DNA of 64,000 nt, taken from assembly GCF_013337765.1 (NCBI RefSeq), contig NZ_VBSB01000005.1, positions 672,334 through 736,333 of the forward strand, written 5' to 3'. This DNA comes from Mycolicibacterium sphagni. GTDB taxonomy: Bacteria > Actinomycetota > Actinomycetes > Mycobacteriales > Mycobacteriaceae. Below the pieces are notes generated by a model that saw only the letters and a program-made list of their open reading frames with translations, had not been told where the DNA came from and searched no databases. How positions within the stretch are numbered: position 1 is the stretch's first letter; each line of letters begins with the position of its first letter. Below are positions 55,868-64,000 of the stretch, piece by piece. The translations under genes and the position numbers were made by a program.

Positions 55868-57477
55868 TGGTGCAACGACTTCAGCACGAGGATCGCTCTG
55901 ATCAGATTGTCGACGTTCGGACTTCCCAATCCGGTGATCATGTCGTACCCCGGCACCACAGGTGTCACGGCGTTGGCACCGAGGTAGACATCGCGGAAGG
56001 CGGGGACTTCTGCCTGGGTGGCGATCTCGTAGAGCAGGGGATTGAAATCCCCGAGCGCAGGCAACTGACGGGCGGTGAGGAACTGATTCATCACCGCCGC
56101 CAGGCCGGCCCAGATGGGTGCTGCCTGCGAGGTGCCGCCGCCGACCTGGATCTGCCCGTTGTTCACGAACTTGACGCCCGTGAACGGGTCGGCGACCGCA
56201 GCGATATCGGGGACCAGTCGCTTGTCCCGCGGGCCGGAGTGCAGTTCGGTTTCCTGCCACGACGGACGGGCGAACAACACCGACGCACCGCCGCCGCTGC
56301 CCTGGGTCAGCGGGACGTCGTACCAGCCTTGTTCGGCAAGCCACTGCCCCTGCGAGTCGGTGGACAGGGTTGTGCCACCGACACCGGTCACTTCAGGCAG
56401 TGAGGCCAGCACGTCGACGCCGACGTCGTCGGGGCTCGGCGGATCCGACCAGTCGTGTCCGCCCTTGCATTCCAGCCCGGCCAGGTCGCCACTGGCGACG
56501 AAGGCCGTCGTCCCGCTGCGGTGCGCGCGGGCCAGCGCCGAGCGCACCGGCGCCAGATCCGCCCTGGCGAGCAGGCGATCGCAGCCGAACCCGATCGAGA
56601 AGCTCCACACCGCACCCGGGTAGCTGCGGTCGACGTCTTCCATCAGCTTGCCGAGTTTCACGTAGGTCCCGTCACCTTCGGCGGTGGGGCGGGCGTTGAC
56701 CAGAACGATCCGGGCCGCCGGCGCGATCGCATGGATCAACTGGACGTCCATCGTTGCTTCACCGTGCCGCTCGGCCGGCATTCCGCCCATCACGTCCACG
56801 CTGAATGCCGGCAGTGTGAACCACTCGGAGAACTTGTCCAGGTCGTGTTGGTCGACCCCGTCGAAGGCGAAGACGACGACCGTCTGCTCTTTGCCGGTGT
56901 ATCCGGCGGAGCCCAGAGGGTTGACGTTGTACGCGCTGAGCAGCTCGGTGGGCGCCAGGCCCCCGTGGGGAACGTCGAGCGGCAGGCTCGGCGGCGTGCC
57001 TTCGTGATACGGCGTGTAGCCGAGAATTCGCCCCATCTCGGCGACTTCGCCGCTGAGCTGCTGCGGGACGGTGGGCTGCTGCGGGGAGGCATAGAACACC
57101 CGGCCGCTCGTGCGCCGATAGTCGTTCACCACGACGTCGAGGGCGCGAGCCATCGCGCGCGGCGCACCTTCGACGACCGCCCACGGGTCACCGTCGCGCC
57201 ATCGCACCGCAAGCCCGTGCGAGTCGGCCCACTTGCTCAAGACCACCGGCTTGGTAGGCGCCAACAGTTCGGCGGTCAGCTGGACGTGTTCGCCGCGGGC
57301 AGGCCCCAGATCGACAGCCTGAGCGAGCAATCGGGCGAACGGACCCGCGATCAGGTTATACGGCAGCGGCGGTGTCGGGCGGTCCGCGGCGAACACAGCC
57401 AGGACCACCACGACCGTCGCCACGAGCGCTGTCGGCCGGTGACCCCGGCGACGCCGTAGCCATAAGCGTCTGCGCAT
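55864..57477 (-). CDS. S53 (sedolisin/kumamolisin) family exported protease
   Basis: 537 residues from ATG 57477. A basic start and signal helix (ALVATVVVVLAVFA) precede a propeptide to about 190. The catalytic Glu and Asp lie in GEATMDVQLIHAIAP (ExxxD), and the Ser in GGGTSQAAPIWAG (GTS). A C-terminal Ca-binding GxG-like end reads YDMITGLGSPNVDNL. Acid-active serine-carboxyl proteases like this are exported. It is divergent from a metallopeptidase-like lipoprotein gene across 73 bp. Confidence 0.85.
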   Translation of the reverse strand: MRRRLWLRRRRGHRPTALVATVVVVLAVFAADRPTPPLPYNLIAGPFARLLAQAVDLGPARGEHVQLTAELLAPTKPVVLSKWADSHGLAVRWRDGDPWAVVEGAPRAMARALDVVVNDYRRTSGRVFYASPQQPTVPQQLSGEVAEMGRILGYTPYHEGTPPSLPLDVPHGGLAPTELLSAYNVNPLGSAGYTGKEQTVVVFAFDGVDQHDLDKFSEWFTLPAFSVDVMGGMPAERHGEATMDVQLIHAIAPAARIVLVNARPTAEGDGTYVKLGKLMEDVDRSYPGAVWSFSIGFGCDRLLARADLAPVRSALARAHRSGTTAFVASGDLAGLECKGGHDWSDPPSPDDVGVDVLASLPEVTGVGGTTLSTDSQGQWLAEQGWYDVPLTQGSGGGASVLFARPSWQETELHSGPRDKRLVPDIAAVADPFTGVKFVNNGQIQVGGGTSQAAPIWAGLAAVMNQFLTARQLPALGDFNPLLYEIATQAEVPAFRDVYLGANAVTPVVPGYDMITGLGSPNVDNLIRAILVLKSLHQ

Positions 57478-57550
57478 CACGGAAACGATCCCATACTGAT
57501 GCTGCGCGGTCGTCCCGACCGGCATCGCGCGGGTCACGGAGGAGGTCGCG

Positions 57551-58429
57551 ATGGCACGTTCAGCCGCATTGGTGGTGGCCGCCGGGCTGCTGACGGTGGG
57601 ATGCGGCGCCAGCCACGGCAGCGATGTCGCGTCGTCTACGGCCAAAGCCGACTCGCCCACGGCGTCGCCGGTCCAGGTGACGCAGTCAACGCCGGCCGCT
57701 GAGCCGAAGTCGAAGACCGGGGAAGGGGACGGCAAGATGGTCGTCACCTACGAGGATGCGACCAGTCCCGAGGCGATCCCCGGTCGAGATCTCATGCAGC
57801 GCACCCACTATCTGGATGACATCGCCAAGTCGGTCACCGACTGGTACCGCCTCCCCTACGACATCCCCGTGGTGGGTCGGCAGTGCGGCGAGGCCAACGA
57901 CTACTGGAGCCCCAGCGATAAGACGCTGGTCATGTGCTACGAGGACATCGCCGAGAGCGAGCGGATCTTCGCCGCCGACCCCAAACCCGAGGAGACCGCC
58001 CGCCGAGTCGGAATCGCGACGTTCTTCCACGAGGCCGGGCACATGGCGATCGACATCTATGACCTGCCGATCACCGGCCGTGAAGAAGACGTGGCCGACC
58101 AGCTGGCGGCCTACGAACTCCTGGCCCCCTACGCCGACGGCCATGTCGACCAGGACTTCGTGCAGGCCGCCAAGGACACCGCGCGCGAATATGAGGTGCT
58201 CAGCAAGGAAGGCGGGCCCTTGGAACAGGAGTGGTTAGCCGACTCCCACAGCCTCGACCAAGCCCGGGCCTACAACTTCGAGTGCTGGATCTACGGATCC
58301 AACCCGGAGGCCAACGCAAATATCGTCAGCTCGGGACTTCTCCCTGAGGGTCGGGCGGACGGCTGCCAGGATGAATGGAATCAGCTGGTCAAGGGCTGGA
58401 CTGCCCTGCTGGGCCCGCACATGCGCTAA
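57551..58429 (+). CDS. DUF4344-type metallopeptidase-like lipoprotein
   Basis: 292 residues. The lipobox is LLTVGCGAS (Cys about 18) after a short signal, with GGAGGTCGCG just before the ATG. A low-complexity linker leads to a domain with HEAGH (FFHEAGHMAIDIYDLP, about 160) and a following Glu-rich helix EEDVADQLAAYELLAP that would provide the third ligand. DUF4344 proteins are putative metallopeptidases. Surface location near the exported sedolisin suggests a protein-processing pair. Confidence 0.82.
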   Translation: MARSAALVVAAGLLTVGCGASHGSDVASSTAKADSPTASPVQVTQSTPAAEPKSKTGEGDGKMVVTYEDATSPEAIPGRDLMQRTHYLDDIAKSVTDWYRLPYDIPVVGRQCGEANDYWSPSDKTLVMCYEDIAESERIFAADPKPEETARRVGIATFFHEAGHMAIDIYDLPITGREEDVADQLAAYELLAPYADGHVDQDFVQAAKDTAREYEVLSKEGGPLEQEWLADSHSLDQARAYNFECWIYGSNPEANANIVSSGLLPEGRADGCQDEWNQLVKGWTALLGPHMR

Positions 58430-58503
58430 CGATGCCGTCTGCCACCACGACGAATTGGGTATCGGAGACTTCAGTTTGAGGTTCCGCGTCGAGGAGGTGG
58501 ACG

Positions 58504-58764
58504 GTGAAGAAACTCGGTTCAGTGGTGGCCCGTGCGATCACGGTCATCGGCATCGGCTTGATAGGCGCACCCACAGCCAGCGCGGGGTGCCAGGGAATGT
58601 GGACGCCATGGGGTGGCGGTCAGCGCTGCGACGGGCCGATCGATCCCAACGGCTTCTTCCAGCGTTGCGAAACCGGCGGTGCGTTCGGGTTCAACACCCC
58701 GCAGCAGTGCTATCAGGTCGACTCCAACAACCTCGGCGACAGCCAGCCGTGGATTGCGCCCTGA
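58504..58764 (+). CDS. Small exported CDGP-domain protein
   Basis: 86 residues from GTG 58504 with GAGGAGG 5 bases upstream. The signal peptide ends ASAGC, and the mature form has four Cys, in CQG, RCDGP, RCETGG and QQCYQ. The RCDGPIDPNGFFQRC segment matches the mycobacterial CDGP domain, which has no known function. It lies 74 bp after the metallopeptidase gene. Confidence 0.75.
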   Translation: MKKLGSVVARAITVIGIGLIGAPTASAGCQGMWTPWGGGQRCDGPIDPNGFFQRCETGGAFGFNTPQQCYQVDSNNLGDSQPWIAP

Positions 58765-58773
58765 CCCAGCCGT

Positions 58774-59490
58774 CTATAGCGGGATCGCGAGCTGGCTTCG
58801 GATCAACGGCGCGATCTTCTCGGCCATGTAGGCGTGGCCCGCATCGGTGGGATGCACGCCGTCCGGCCCGATCAAGTCCGGGCGTCCGACGAACCATCGC
58901 TCGGCCAGCGGGTCGATGAAGACCGCGCCGGCCGCCGTGGCCTGCGCGCGCAGAGAGTCCCGCAGGGCGAACACCTCGGGCGGCGGGTCGGCCGTCGGCC
59001 ACGGCGGTCCGATCACCAGAAACTTGGCGTTGGGGGCCGCCCGGCGGGCGATCTGGAAGGTGTCGCCGACAAGCGCGGGATACTGCTGCAAGTCCACGGG
59101 CTGGTCGTTGCGGGATCCGAAGAACACCACCAGGGCATCGTCACGGTCGACGGCTCGGGTGGTGAGGTCCTCGAACAGGCTGCCCTGGTTACCGCGAATC
59201 CCGTAGCCCGCACCGCCTTCGGCGGCCACGTCGGCGTCGACCTTGGCCCCCTGGCTGGCCAGTAGCAGCCAGGCTCGCGAGGTCCAGGACAGCGGGCCCT
59301 GCCCGCCCTCGTCGGTTCCCGTTGTGTACGAGTCACCGATGACCGCGATGCGGCTGAACTGCGAGCCCCGGTTGGCCAATGCGTAGCCGACGGACGGCTG
59401 CGCGTAGCCGAGAATCGCAGCCAACACCACGGCGGCCGACAGACCCGCCGTGGTGACACGCACAAGGGCTTCCCTGCGGGTCAATGACAC
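58774..59490 (-). CDS. SGNH/GDSL-type exported hydrolase
   Basis: 238 residues with an N-terminal signal or anchor helix (TTAGLSAAVVLAAILGYA). The nucleophile block is IAVIGDSYTTGTDEGG (GDS), the third block contains FFGSRNDQP, where Asn would be the oxyanion residue, and the C-terminal GPDGVHPTDAGH gives the Asp-His pair. It is an esterase or lipase acting outside the membrane. It is convergent with the CDGP gene. Confidence 0.87.
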   Translation of the reverse strand: MSLTRREALVRVTTAGLSAAVVLAAILGYAQPSVGYALANRGSQFSRIAVIGDSYTTGTDEGGQGPLSWTSRAWLLLASQGAKVDADVAAEGGAGYGIRGNQGSLFEDLTTRAVDRDDALVVFFGSRNDQPVDLQQYPALVGDTFQIARRAAPNAKFLVIGPPWPTADPPPEVFALRDSLRAQATAAGAVFIDPLAERWFVGRPDLIGPDGVHPTDAGHAYMAEKIAPLIRSQLAIPL

Positions 59491-59568
59491 CTCACTGAAT
59501 TCGCGCCCGACCCAGGCAGACTACAGGCACGGAAGGTGTTGGCGCACACCAAGGCTGGGTCCGGGGCG

Positions 59569-60816
59569 CTACCCGGCGCGGGCCGAGGACTGCGGCGGAC
59601 GGGCATCGCGGGCCTGGTCGATGGACGCGAGCCGGCCACCCTCCGCCGCCGGTGGGCCGGTGTGCACATCGTGCTGGACGTCACGGAAATCGACCATTCT
59701 GCGCATCCAGCGCCGGGCCGGTTCCTCAACCGCGTGGAACAGCAGCATCGCGAAGGCGACCGCGGCGGCGATCAGGCCCACGACGACGAGCTTCTGTACC
59801 GACTTGGGCAGGTCGATCTGGTATTCCTGCACTGCCCAGTTCCACGAGGTGTGCACTATCTCGTGAACCATGTACAGGCTGAACGAGATCTGGCCGCCGT
59901 AGACCAGAAGCCGGGTCGACAGCAGGGCCGGCAGGCTGCCGATACCGATCGACAGCGTCACCACCAGCGGCATGAACAACAGTGCGACCACCCCGCCCGG
60001 GTCCACCATGCCGGCGACGGGGTTGGCGTCGTAGTAGTAGAGGATGCCGACCATCGCGGCGGTCAGCAGTATCGCGGCAATCCCGGCGACACGCTGTGCG
60101 CGTTTGCCCAGGTGCAGGCGTCGCACCGCCGCGCAGGCCAGCACACCGGCCAGGAACTGCGCCACGATCCGCGGCAGCCAGCTCCACGGCGTGTAGAGGT
60201 GGCCGCTGGCCAGGAGCAGGACCGTCGGCGGCAGGGCCGCGGCGAAGGCCAGCAACAGCAGGGTGCGCGCCCGGGTCACCCGCGACATCCGGAAGACCAC
60301 CAGAATGATTCCGCCGAACAACAGGTAGGCCAGCCATTCCGCGCTGATCGACCAGGCCGGCCCGTCCCAGCTGGTGCCGTCGAAGAACGGCTCGTACCAC
60401 AGCTGCACCATGAACAGCTGGCGCACGTAGCTGATCGCGTTGAGCTTCTCGACGTCCGGGGACGGCACGGTACCGACGTGCAGCGTGAAAATGATCCACG
60501 CCGCCGCGATGTGCATCGTCACCAGGTACACCGGCCACACCCGGGACAGCCGCAGCCACAGAAAATGCAGGGTGGCCCGGCCCGACCAGTGTGATCCCAT
60601 CCGGTCGAGGTAGTTCCACGCCAGGACGAAGCCGCTGAGGATGAAGAACAGGTCCACGCCCTGCGCCCCCGCGTCGAACAGCGGTGCGAGGTCGTCCTTG
60701 AGGCGCGGGGAGGCTTCCCAGATCAACGGGCGGAAATGAAACAACACCACCCACATGGCGGCGACGATGCGAAGACCGGTCAGAGCTCTGATTTCTCCGG
60801 TTCGCACGTTACCCAT
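59569..60816 (-). CDS. Acyltransferase 3 family membrane protein
   Basis: 415 residues from ATG 60816, chosen because the domain starts immediately (IRALTGLRIVAAMWVVLFHFRP). Ten hydrophobic helices follow. The conserved His is in VVLFHFRP and the SGFVLAWNYL block is present, as in OafA-like enzymes. They transfer acyl groups onto envelope glycans or lipids. The gap to the SGNH gene is 78 bp on the same strand, a combination often seen for glycan O-acetylation, though here the SGNH is a separate exported protein. Confidence 0.87.
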   Translation of the reverse strand: MGNVRTGEIRALTGLRIVAAMWVVLFHFRPLIWEASPRLKDDLAPLFDAGAQGVDLFFILSGFVLAWNYLDRMGSHWSGRATLHFLWLRLSRVWPVYLVTMHIAAAWIIFTLHVGTVPSPDVEKLNAISYVRQLFMVQLWYEPFFDGTSWDGPAWSISAEWLAYLLFGGIILVVFRMSRVTRARTLLLLAFAAALPPTVLLLASGHLYTPWSWLPRIVAQFLAGVLACAAVRRLHLGKRAQRVAGIAAILLTAAMVGILYYYDANPVAGMVDPGGVVALLFMPLVVTLSIGIGSLPALLSTRLLVYGGQISFSLYMVHEIVHTSWNWAVQEYQIDLPKSVQKLVVVGLIAAAVAFAMLLFHAVEEPARRWMRRMVDFRDVQHDVHTGPPAAEGGRLASIDQARDARPPQSSARAG

Positions 60817-61040
60817 TTCCGATTCTTTGCCGCGCCTGTTTTTCGACGTCACCGCAACGTAACCGTGACGCCACCTCGTCAGACGGGCCGGACCCCGCCA
60901 CACCGGGATTTCGGCACCGGTGACCGTTGGCAGCGTATCAGCGCGGTACCCGCGGGCCCGGGTTAGCAATGCTGTGGGCTTACTGGAACAGGGTCACCAC
61001 GCGGAGTTTGCCGGACGGTGATCCTGGTTACACCGTGCGG

Positions 61041-62441
61041 ATGAGCACCGACGCCGTGCGGCGCCTCTCCGGCCTCGACGCTGCCTTCTGGTGGGCCGAC
61101 ACCAACTCCTGCCCGATGAACATCGGCGCGCTGGGGATCTGCGATCCCACCGGTGTCGACAGTTTCAGCTTCGATGCGGTGCGCCAGCTGATGGTCAGCC
61201 GGCTGCCCGAACTCCCTGCCTTGCGCCACCGCGTCGAAGGTGCGCGACACGGCCTAGACCGGCCCTGGCTGGTCGAAGACACCACGCTGGATATCGACTA
61301 TCACCTCAGGCACGTCGCCCTCCCCGCGCCCGGCGGACAGTCCGAACTCGACGCGCTGGTCGGCCGGCTCATGTCGTTTCAGCTCGATCGCGCCCGCCCG
61401 TTGTGGGAGATGTGGTTCATCGAGGGCCTGGCGGGCGGGCGCATCGCGTACCTGACCAAGATCCATCACGCCGTCGTCGATGGAGTGTCGGGTGCGGGGC
61501 TCAGTGAGATCCTGCTCGACGCCACCGCCGAGCCGCGGCCGCCGGCCGCCGAGATCCCCGACACGGGTGCGCGGCTGCCAGGCATCGAGCGGCGGGCGCT
61601 GGGAGCGCTGTTGAACATCGCCGTGATGACGCCGTACCGAGTGGCGCGGGTGTTACAGCAGACGGTGACTCAGCAGGTCGCGGCTCGCAAGGTGTCCAAC
61701 AAACCCCCGAACTTCTTCGAGGCTCCGACGACTCGGTTCAACACAGCGCTGACCATGCAGCGGCGGGTGACGTCCGCGAGCTTGTCGCTCGACCGGGTCA
61801 AAGCCGTCAAGAACGCCTTCGGCGTGAAGATCAATGACGTTGTCCTGGCCATCCTTTCAGGTGCAATGCGTGACTACCTGCAGGCTCGTGGCGAACTACC
61901 GGACCGGCCGCTGGTCGCCCAGGTTCCGGTGTCCACCCACACCGAGGCGTCCACCGCCGGGAACCAGATGACGTCGACGACGGTGCGCCTGGCCACCGAT
62001 ATCGCGGACCCCACCGAACGCCTCACAGCGATTCACGAAAGTTCAAGCGGTGCCAAGGAGATGGCCAAGACGCTGTCCGATCATCAGCTCGTGGGTCTGA
62101 CCGAGACAACCCCGCCGGGGCTGCTCGGGCTAGCGGTGCGCGCTTACTCCGCAGCTCATCTCGGCGACCGCGTCGTGCCCATCAACCTGGTCGTCTCCAA
62201 CGTGCCAGGCCCGGCGTTCCCCCTCTACCTGGCCGGCGCGCGCGTCGAGTCGCTGATTCCCATCGGACCGCTGATGCTCGACGTCGGCCTGAACATCACC
62301 TGCCTGAGCTACTGCGGCTCACTGGATTTCGGTGTGTCGACCACGCCCGAAATTGCCTGCGACATCGATGAATTCACCGATGCGCTGCAGCTCGCCCTGG
62401 AGCAGCTCGAGGATGCGGCCAGCCGGATTCCACCGCCCTGA
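61041..62441 (+). CDS. WS/DGAT-type O-acyltransferase (second copy)
   Basis: 466 residues from ATG 61041; GTG 61035 is possible. The catalytic motif is [10 protein letters not shown] (about 144). DUF1298 includes [21 protein letters not shown]. It differs from the copy at 47,008 in length and surrounding genes. It should make triacylglycerol or wax ester and is convergent with an SDR gene 7 bp away. Confidence 0.88.
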   Translation: MSTDAVRRLSGLDAAFWWADTNSCPMNIGALGICDPTGVDSFSFDAVRQLMVSRLPELPALRHRVEGARHGLDRPWLVEDTTLDIDYHLRHVALPAPGGQSELDALVGRLMSFQLDRARPLWEMWFIEGLAGGRIAYLTKIHHAVVDGVSGAGLSEILLDATAEPRPPAAEIPDTGARLPGIERRALGALLNIAVMTPYRVARVLQQTVTQQVAARKVSNKPPNFFEAPTTRFNTALTMQRRVTSASLSLDRVKAVKNAFGVKINDVVLAILSGAMRDYLQARGELPDRPLVAQVPVSTHTEASTAGNQMTSTTVRLATDIADPTERLTAIHESSSGAKEMAKTLSDHQLVGLTETTPPGLLGLAVRAYSAAHLGDRVVPINLVVSNVPGPAFPLYLAGARVESLIPIGPLMLDVGLNITCLSYCGSLDFGVSTTPEIACDIDEFTDALQLALEQLEDAASRIPPP

Positions 62442-62448
62442 CCCCGAG

Positions 62449-63213
62449 TCAAGTCGCGGCCCATCCGCCATCGACACTGAGGATCGCACCGTGGATGTTG
62501 GCGGCATCGTCACTGGCAAGGAACGTCACCGCGGCGGCCACTTCCTCGGGAGTGCTCAGCCGCCGCGACGGCAGCCGGCTCAGGACCGGTGCGACGTGGT
62601 CGGCGAACTCGGCCTGTCGTTCGGTGCCGATCGGCCCCGGCGCCACGGCGTTGACTCGCACGCCCGCCGGTCCGTACTCGTCGGCCCAGGACTTCGTGAA
62701 CGAATGGATCGCGGCCTTGGTGGCGCTATAGATCGCCGACCCGCTGGATCCACGCAGGCCGGTGATCGAGCCGATGTTGACGATCGCGCCGAGGCCCTGC
62801 TCGGCCATGCATGGGCCCAGCACGCCGGTCAACAAGAACGGTGCGAACACGTTGACACTGAACGCATCCCGCAGTTCCTGTTCGGTAACGTCCGCGGTCG
62901 GCGTCGGCATCAGCAGGGTCGCGGCGTTGTTCACCAGGATGTCGATGGTGCCGCGCGCGGCCTCGGATGCCGCGTCCGCGACATCCCGGATCGAATCCGT
63001 TCCCGCTCCCAAATCCGCAACGACGAAGGCTGCCTCACCTCCTGCGGCACGGATAACGTCGACGACGGCATCGCCGCGGGCCCTGTCCCGCCCGCTGACC
63101 ACCACGAACGCGCCATCGGCCGCCAATGCCCCGGCAATGGCCACCCCAAGGCCGCCTGTCGAACCGGTGACAAGTGCTCTGCGCCCTGCGAACCGGGTAT
63201 CTTTTGGACTCAT
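62449..63213 (-). CDS. Short-chain dehydrogenase/reductase
   Basis: 254 residues from ATG 63213. Rossmann motif TGSTGGLG, NNAA, active-site YSATK (Tyr about 156) and a C-terminal DGGWAAT are classical for FabG-like SDRs. The NAD(P) preference is not clear; Arg follows the second strand (SGRDRARG), which leans to NADP. Its start codon lies inside a 16-bp palindrome that is probably the TetR operator, so the TetR gene should control it. Confidence 0.9.
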   Translation of the reverse strand: MSPKDTRFAGRRALVTGSTGGLGVAIAGALAADGAFVVVSGRDRARGDAVVDVIRAAGGEAAFVVADLGAGTDSIRDVADAASEAARGTIDILVNNAATLLMPTPTADVTEQELRDAFSVNVFAPFLLTGVLGPCMAEQGLGAIVNIGSITGLRGSSGSAIYSATKAAIHSFTKSWADEYGPAGVRVNAVAPGPIGTERQAEFADHVAPVLSRLPSRRLSTPEEVAAAVTFLASDDAANIHGAILSVDGGWAAT

Positions 63214-63220
63214 GAGTCCA
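63205..63220. promoter_or_regulatory. 16-bp palindrome over the SDR start codon
   Basis: TGGACTCATGAGTCCA is a perfect palindrome spanning the SDR ATG (63211-63213) and ending 19 bp before the TetR ATG at 63239. A TetR dimer bound here would occlude SDR initiation and sit in the shared promoter region. Confidence 0.7.
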
Positions 63221-63238
63221 CATGCTCCGCCACTAAAG

Positions 63239-63841
63239 ATGGACCTGCAAGTCCAGAATTTGACGGCGAAGGGCCGTGCCACCCGGCAGCGGATCATTCA
63301 GGGAGCCGCCGAGGTGATCCGCGCCCGCGGTGTCGCGCTGACCACGCTCGACGACATCATGAACCAGACCAGCACGTCCAAAAGCCAGCTCTTCCACTAC
63401 TTTCCCGGGGGCAAGGAGCAGCTGTTGCTGGCAGTCGCGGCGTTCGAGTCGCAGATGGTGCTCGACGACCAGCAACCGCACCTCGGCGCGCTGACCTCCT
63501 GGGCGGCCTGGCAGCGCTGGCGTGACGCGGTGGTCGACCGTTATCGCAGGCAAGGCCAGAACTGCCCGATTGCCGTACTGATGTCCGAGATCGGGCGGAC
63601 CACGCCCGGTGCCGAGGCCGTGACCGCCGAATTGATCGCCAAGTGGCACGGAGCCATCGCGAACGGAATCCGTTCGATGCAGGCGCAGGGGAAAGTGACG
63701 GGTTCGGTGGACGTCGAGCGGGCTGCGGCGGCGCTACTGGCCGGGATTCAGGGCGGCGTCGGGATCATGCTCGCAACCGGCGATCTCACCTACCTCGAAG
63801 CTGCACTCGACGAGGGCATCGACCGGTTGCGCGCAAGCTGA
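63239..63841 (+). CDS. TetR-family regulator divergent from the SDR gene
   Basis: 200 residues from ATG 63239, favoured over ATG 63212, which falls inside the palindrome. The HTH is ALTTLDDIMNQTSTSKSQLFHYFPGGKEQLL, of the HYF type. The C-terminal helices contain MSEIGRTTPGAEAVTAELI, resembling LmrA/YxaF-like TetR_C regulators. Local control of the SDR is likely. Confidence 0.88.
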   Translation: MDLQVQNLTAKGRATRQRIIQGAAEVIRARGVALTTLDDIMNQTSTSKSQLFHYFPGGKEQLLLAVAAFESQMVLDDQQPHLGALTSWAAWQRWRDAVVDRYRRQGQNCPIAVLMSEIGRTTPGAEAVTAELIAKWHGAIANGIRSMQAQGKVTGSVDVERAAAALLAGIQGGVGIMLATGDLTYLEAALDEGIDRLRAS

Positions 63842-63848
63842 CCGGCGC

Positions 63849-64000
63849 CTAGTTGTGATGTCCAGGGAGGTTGGTCAGTCTGGTGACCGGTGGGCAGCCT
63901 CCGATGGCGGAGTGGGCTCGGTGGTGATTGTAGAAGTGCATCCAGCCGGGTAGGGCGGTGTCGCGTTGTTCGGTTGATTCCTAGAGCCGTGCATAAGCCG
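63849..64000 (-). pseudogene. IS481-type transposase, C-terminal end with an internal stop codon
   Basis: The minus strand encodes LPGWMHFYNHHRAHSAIGG and RLTNLPGHHN ending in TAG at 63849-63851, the classic rve C-terminus of IS481 transposases. Reading back to the window edge, the same frame has TAG at 63981-63983, directly after AYARL. Intact relatives usually have a sense codon here (Tyr is common), so the transposase is probably dead. The rest lies beyond the window. Confidence 0.8.

Noticed and set aside
62332..63525. A 397-codon plus-strand frame across the SDR gene
   Set aside because: Antisense to an SDR with intact motifs and to the TetR start; Arg-rich shadow.

Overview
The window is high-GC actinobacterial chromosome and almost certainly comes from a Mycobacterium/Mycolicibacterium species, probably an environmental rapid grower. 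The gene order from base 1 to about 34,500 follows the M. tuberculosis Rv3839-Rv3860 neighbourhood as I remember it: DUF2470 protein, LCP protein, glpQ1, Rv3843c-like, Rv3847-like, TMEM165-like Rv3848, espR, Rv3850-like, Rv3852 (hns), rraA, ethA/ethR, Rv3856c-like PHP protein, gltD, gltB, and an Rv3860-like ParA. Family names come from reading motifs and from memory of relatives; no database search was run.

Layout. 1-5,600: cell-envelope and lipid genes, then a low-GC spacer with DnaA-box-like 9-mers and a CRP-like site ahead of a 52-residue membrane peptide. 5,660-6,654: a yybP-ykoY-type manganese riboswitch ahead of a TMEM165/GDT1 cation exporter. 6,700-10,150: espR facing an ImmA/IrrE metallopeptidase plus DUF6545 membrane pair and a His/Gly/Pro-rich exported protein. 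10,300-13,234: Rv3850-like gene, YcnI and CopC copper-type proteins, hns and rraA. 13,231-25,742: ethA/ethR with a periodic operator, a PonA2-type penicillin-binding protein, a DinB polymerase, a TetR gene beside broken mmpS/mmpL remnants, a PHP protein, an ArsR-SulP pair and an LLM oxidoreductase. 25,804-32,160: glutamate synthase. 32,691-37,917: an ESX-associated debris field (ParA/EspI-like ATPase, a kinase with no alphaC region, a broken FAD monooxygenase, a C-terminal EccA fragment, an EspL-like YbaB protein and an Rv3863-like protein). 37,927-50,032: lipid and redox operons. 50,095-64,000: hrpA, exported proteases and esterases, an acyltransferase, a second wax-ester synthase, an SDR/TetR pair and the tail of a broken IS481-type transposase.

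How the genes work together. Many pairs are translationally coupled by 4-base ATGA/GTGA overlaps (ycnI-copC, hns-rraA, arsR-sulP, TetR-LLM, sulfotransferase-DUF1214, DUF1295-oxidoreductase, sedolisin-partner). Several local regulators carry visible operators (ethR, ArsR, and two TetR genes).

The strongest candidates for something undescribed are: (i) two paralogous small exported peptides ending in a HHHHQW motif (42,542-42,784 and 49,362-49,601), each preceded by the same ungapped 62-bp element containing a TGTCC-n-CCGATCGG-n-GGACA near-palindrome; (ii) espR linked to a phage-style ImmA protease and DUF6545 membrane protein; (iii) the ESX remnant with its alphaC-less kinase overlapping a ParA gene.
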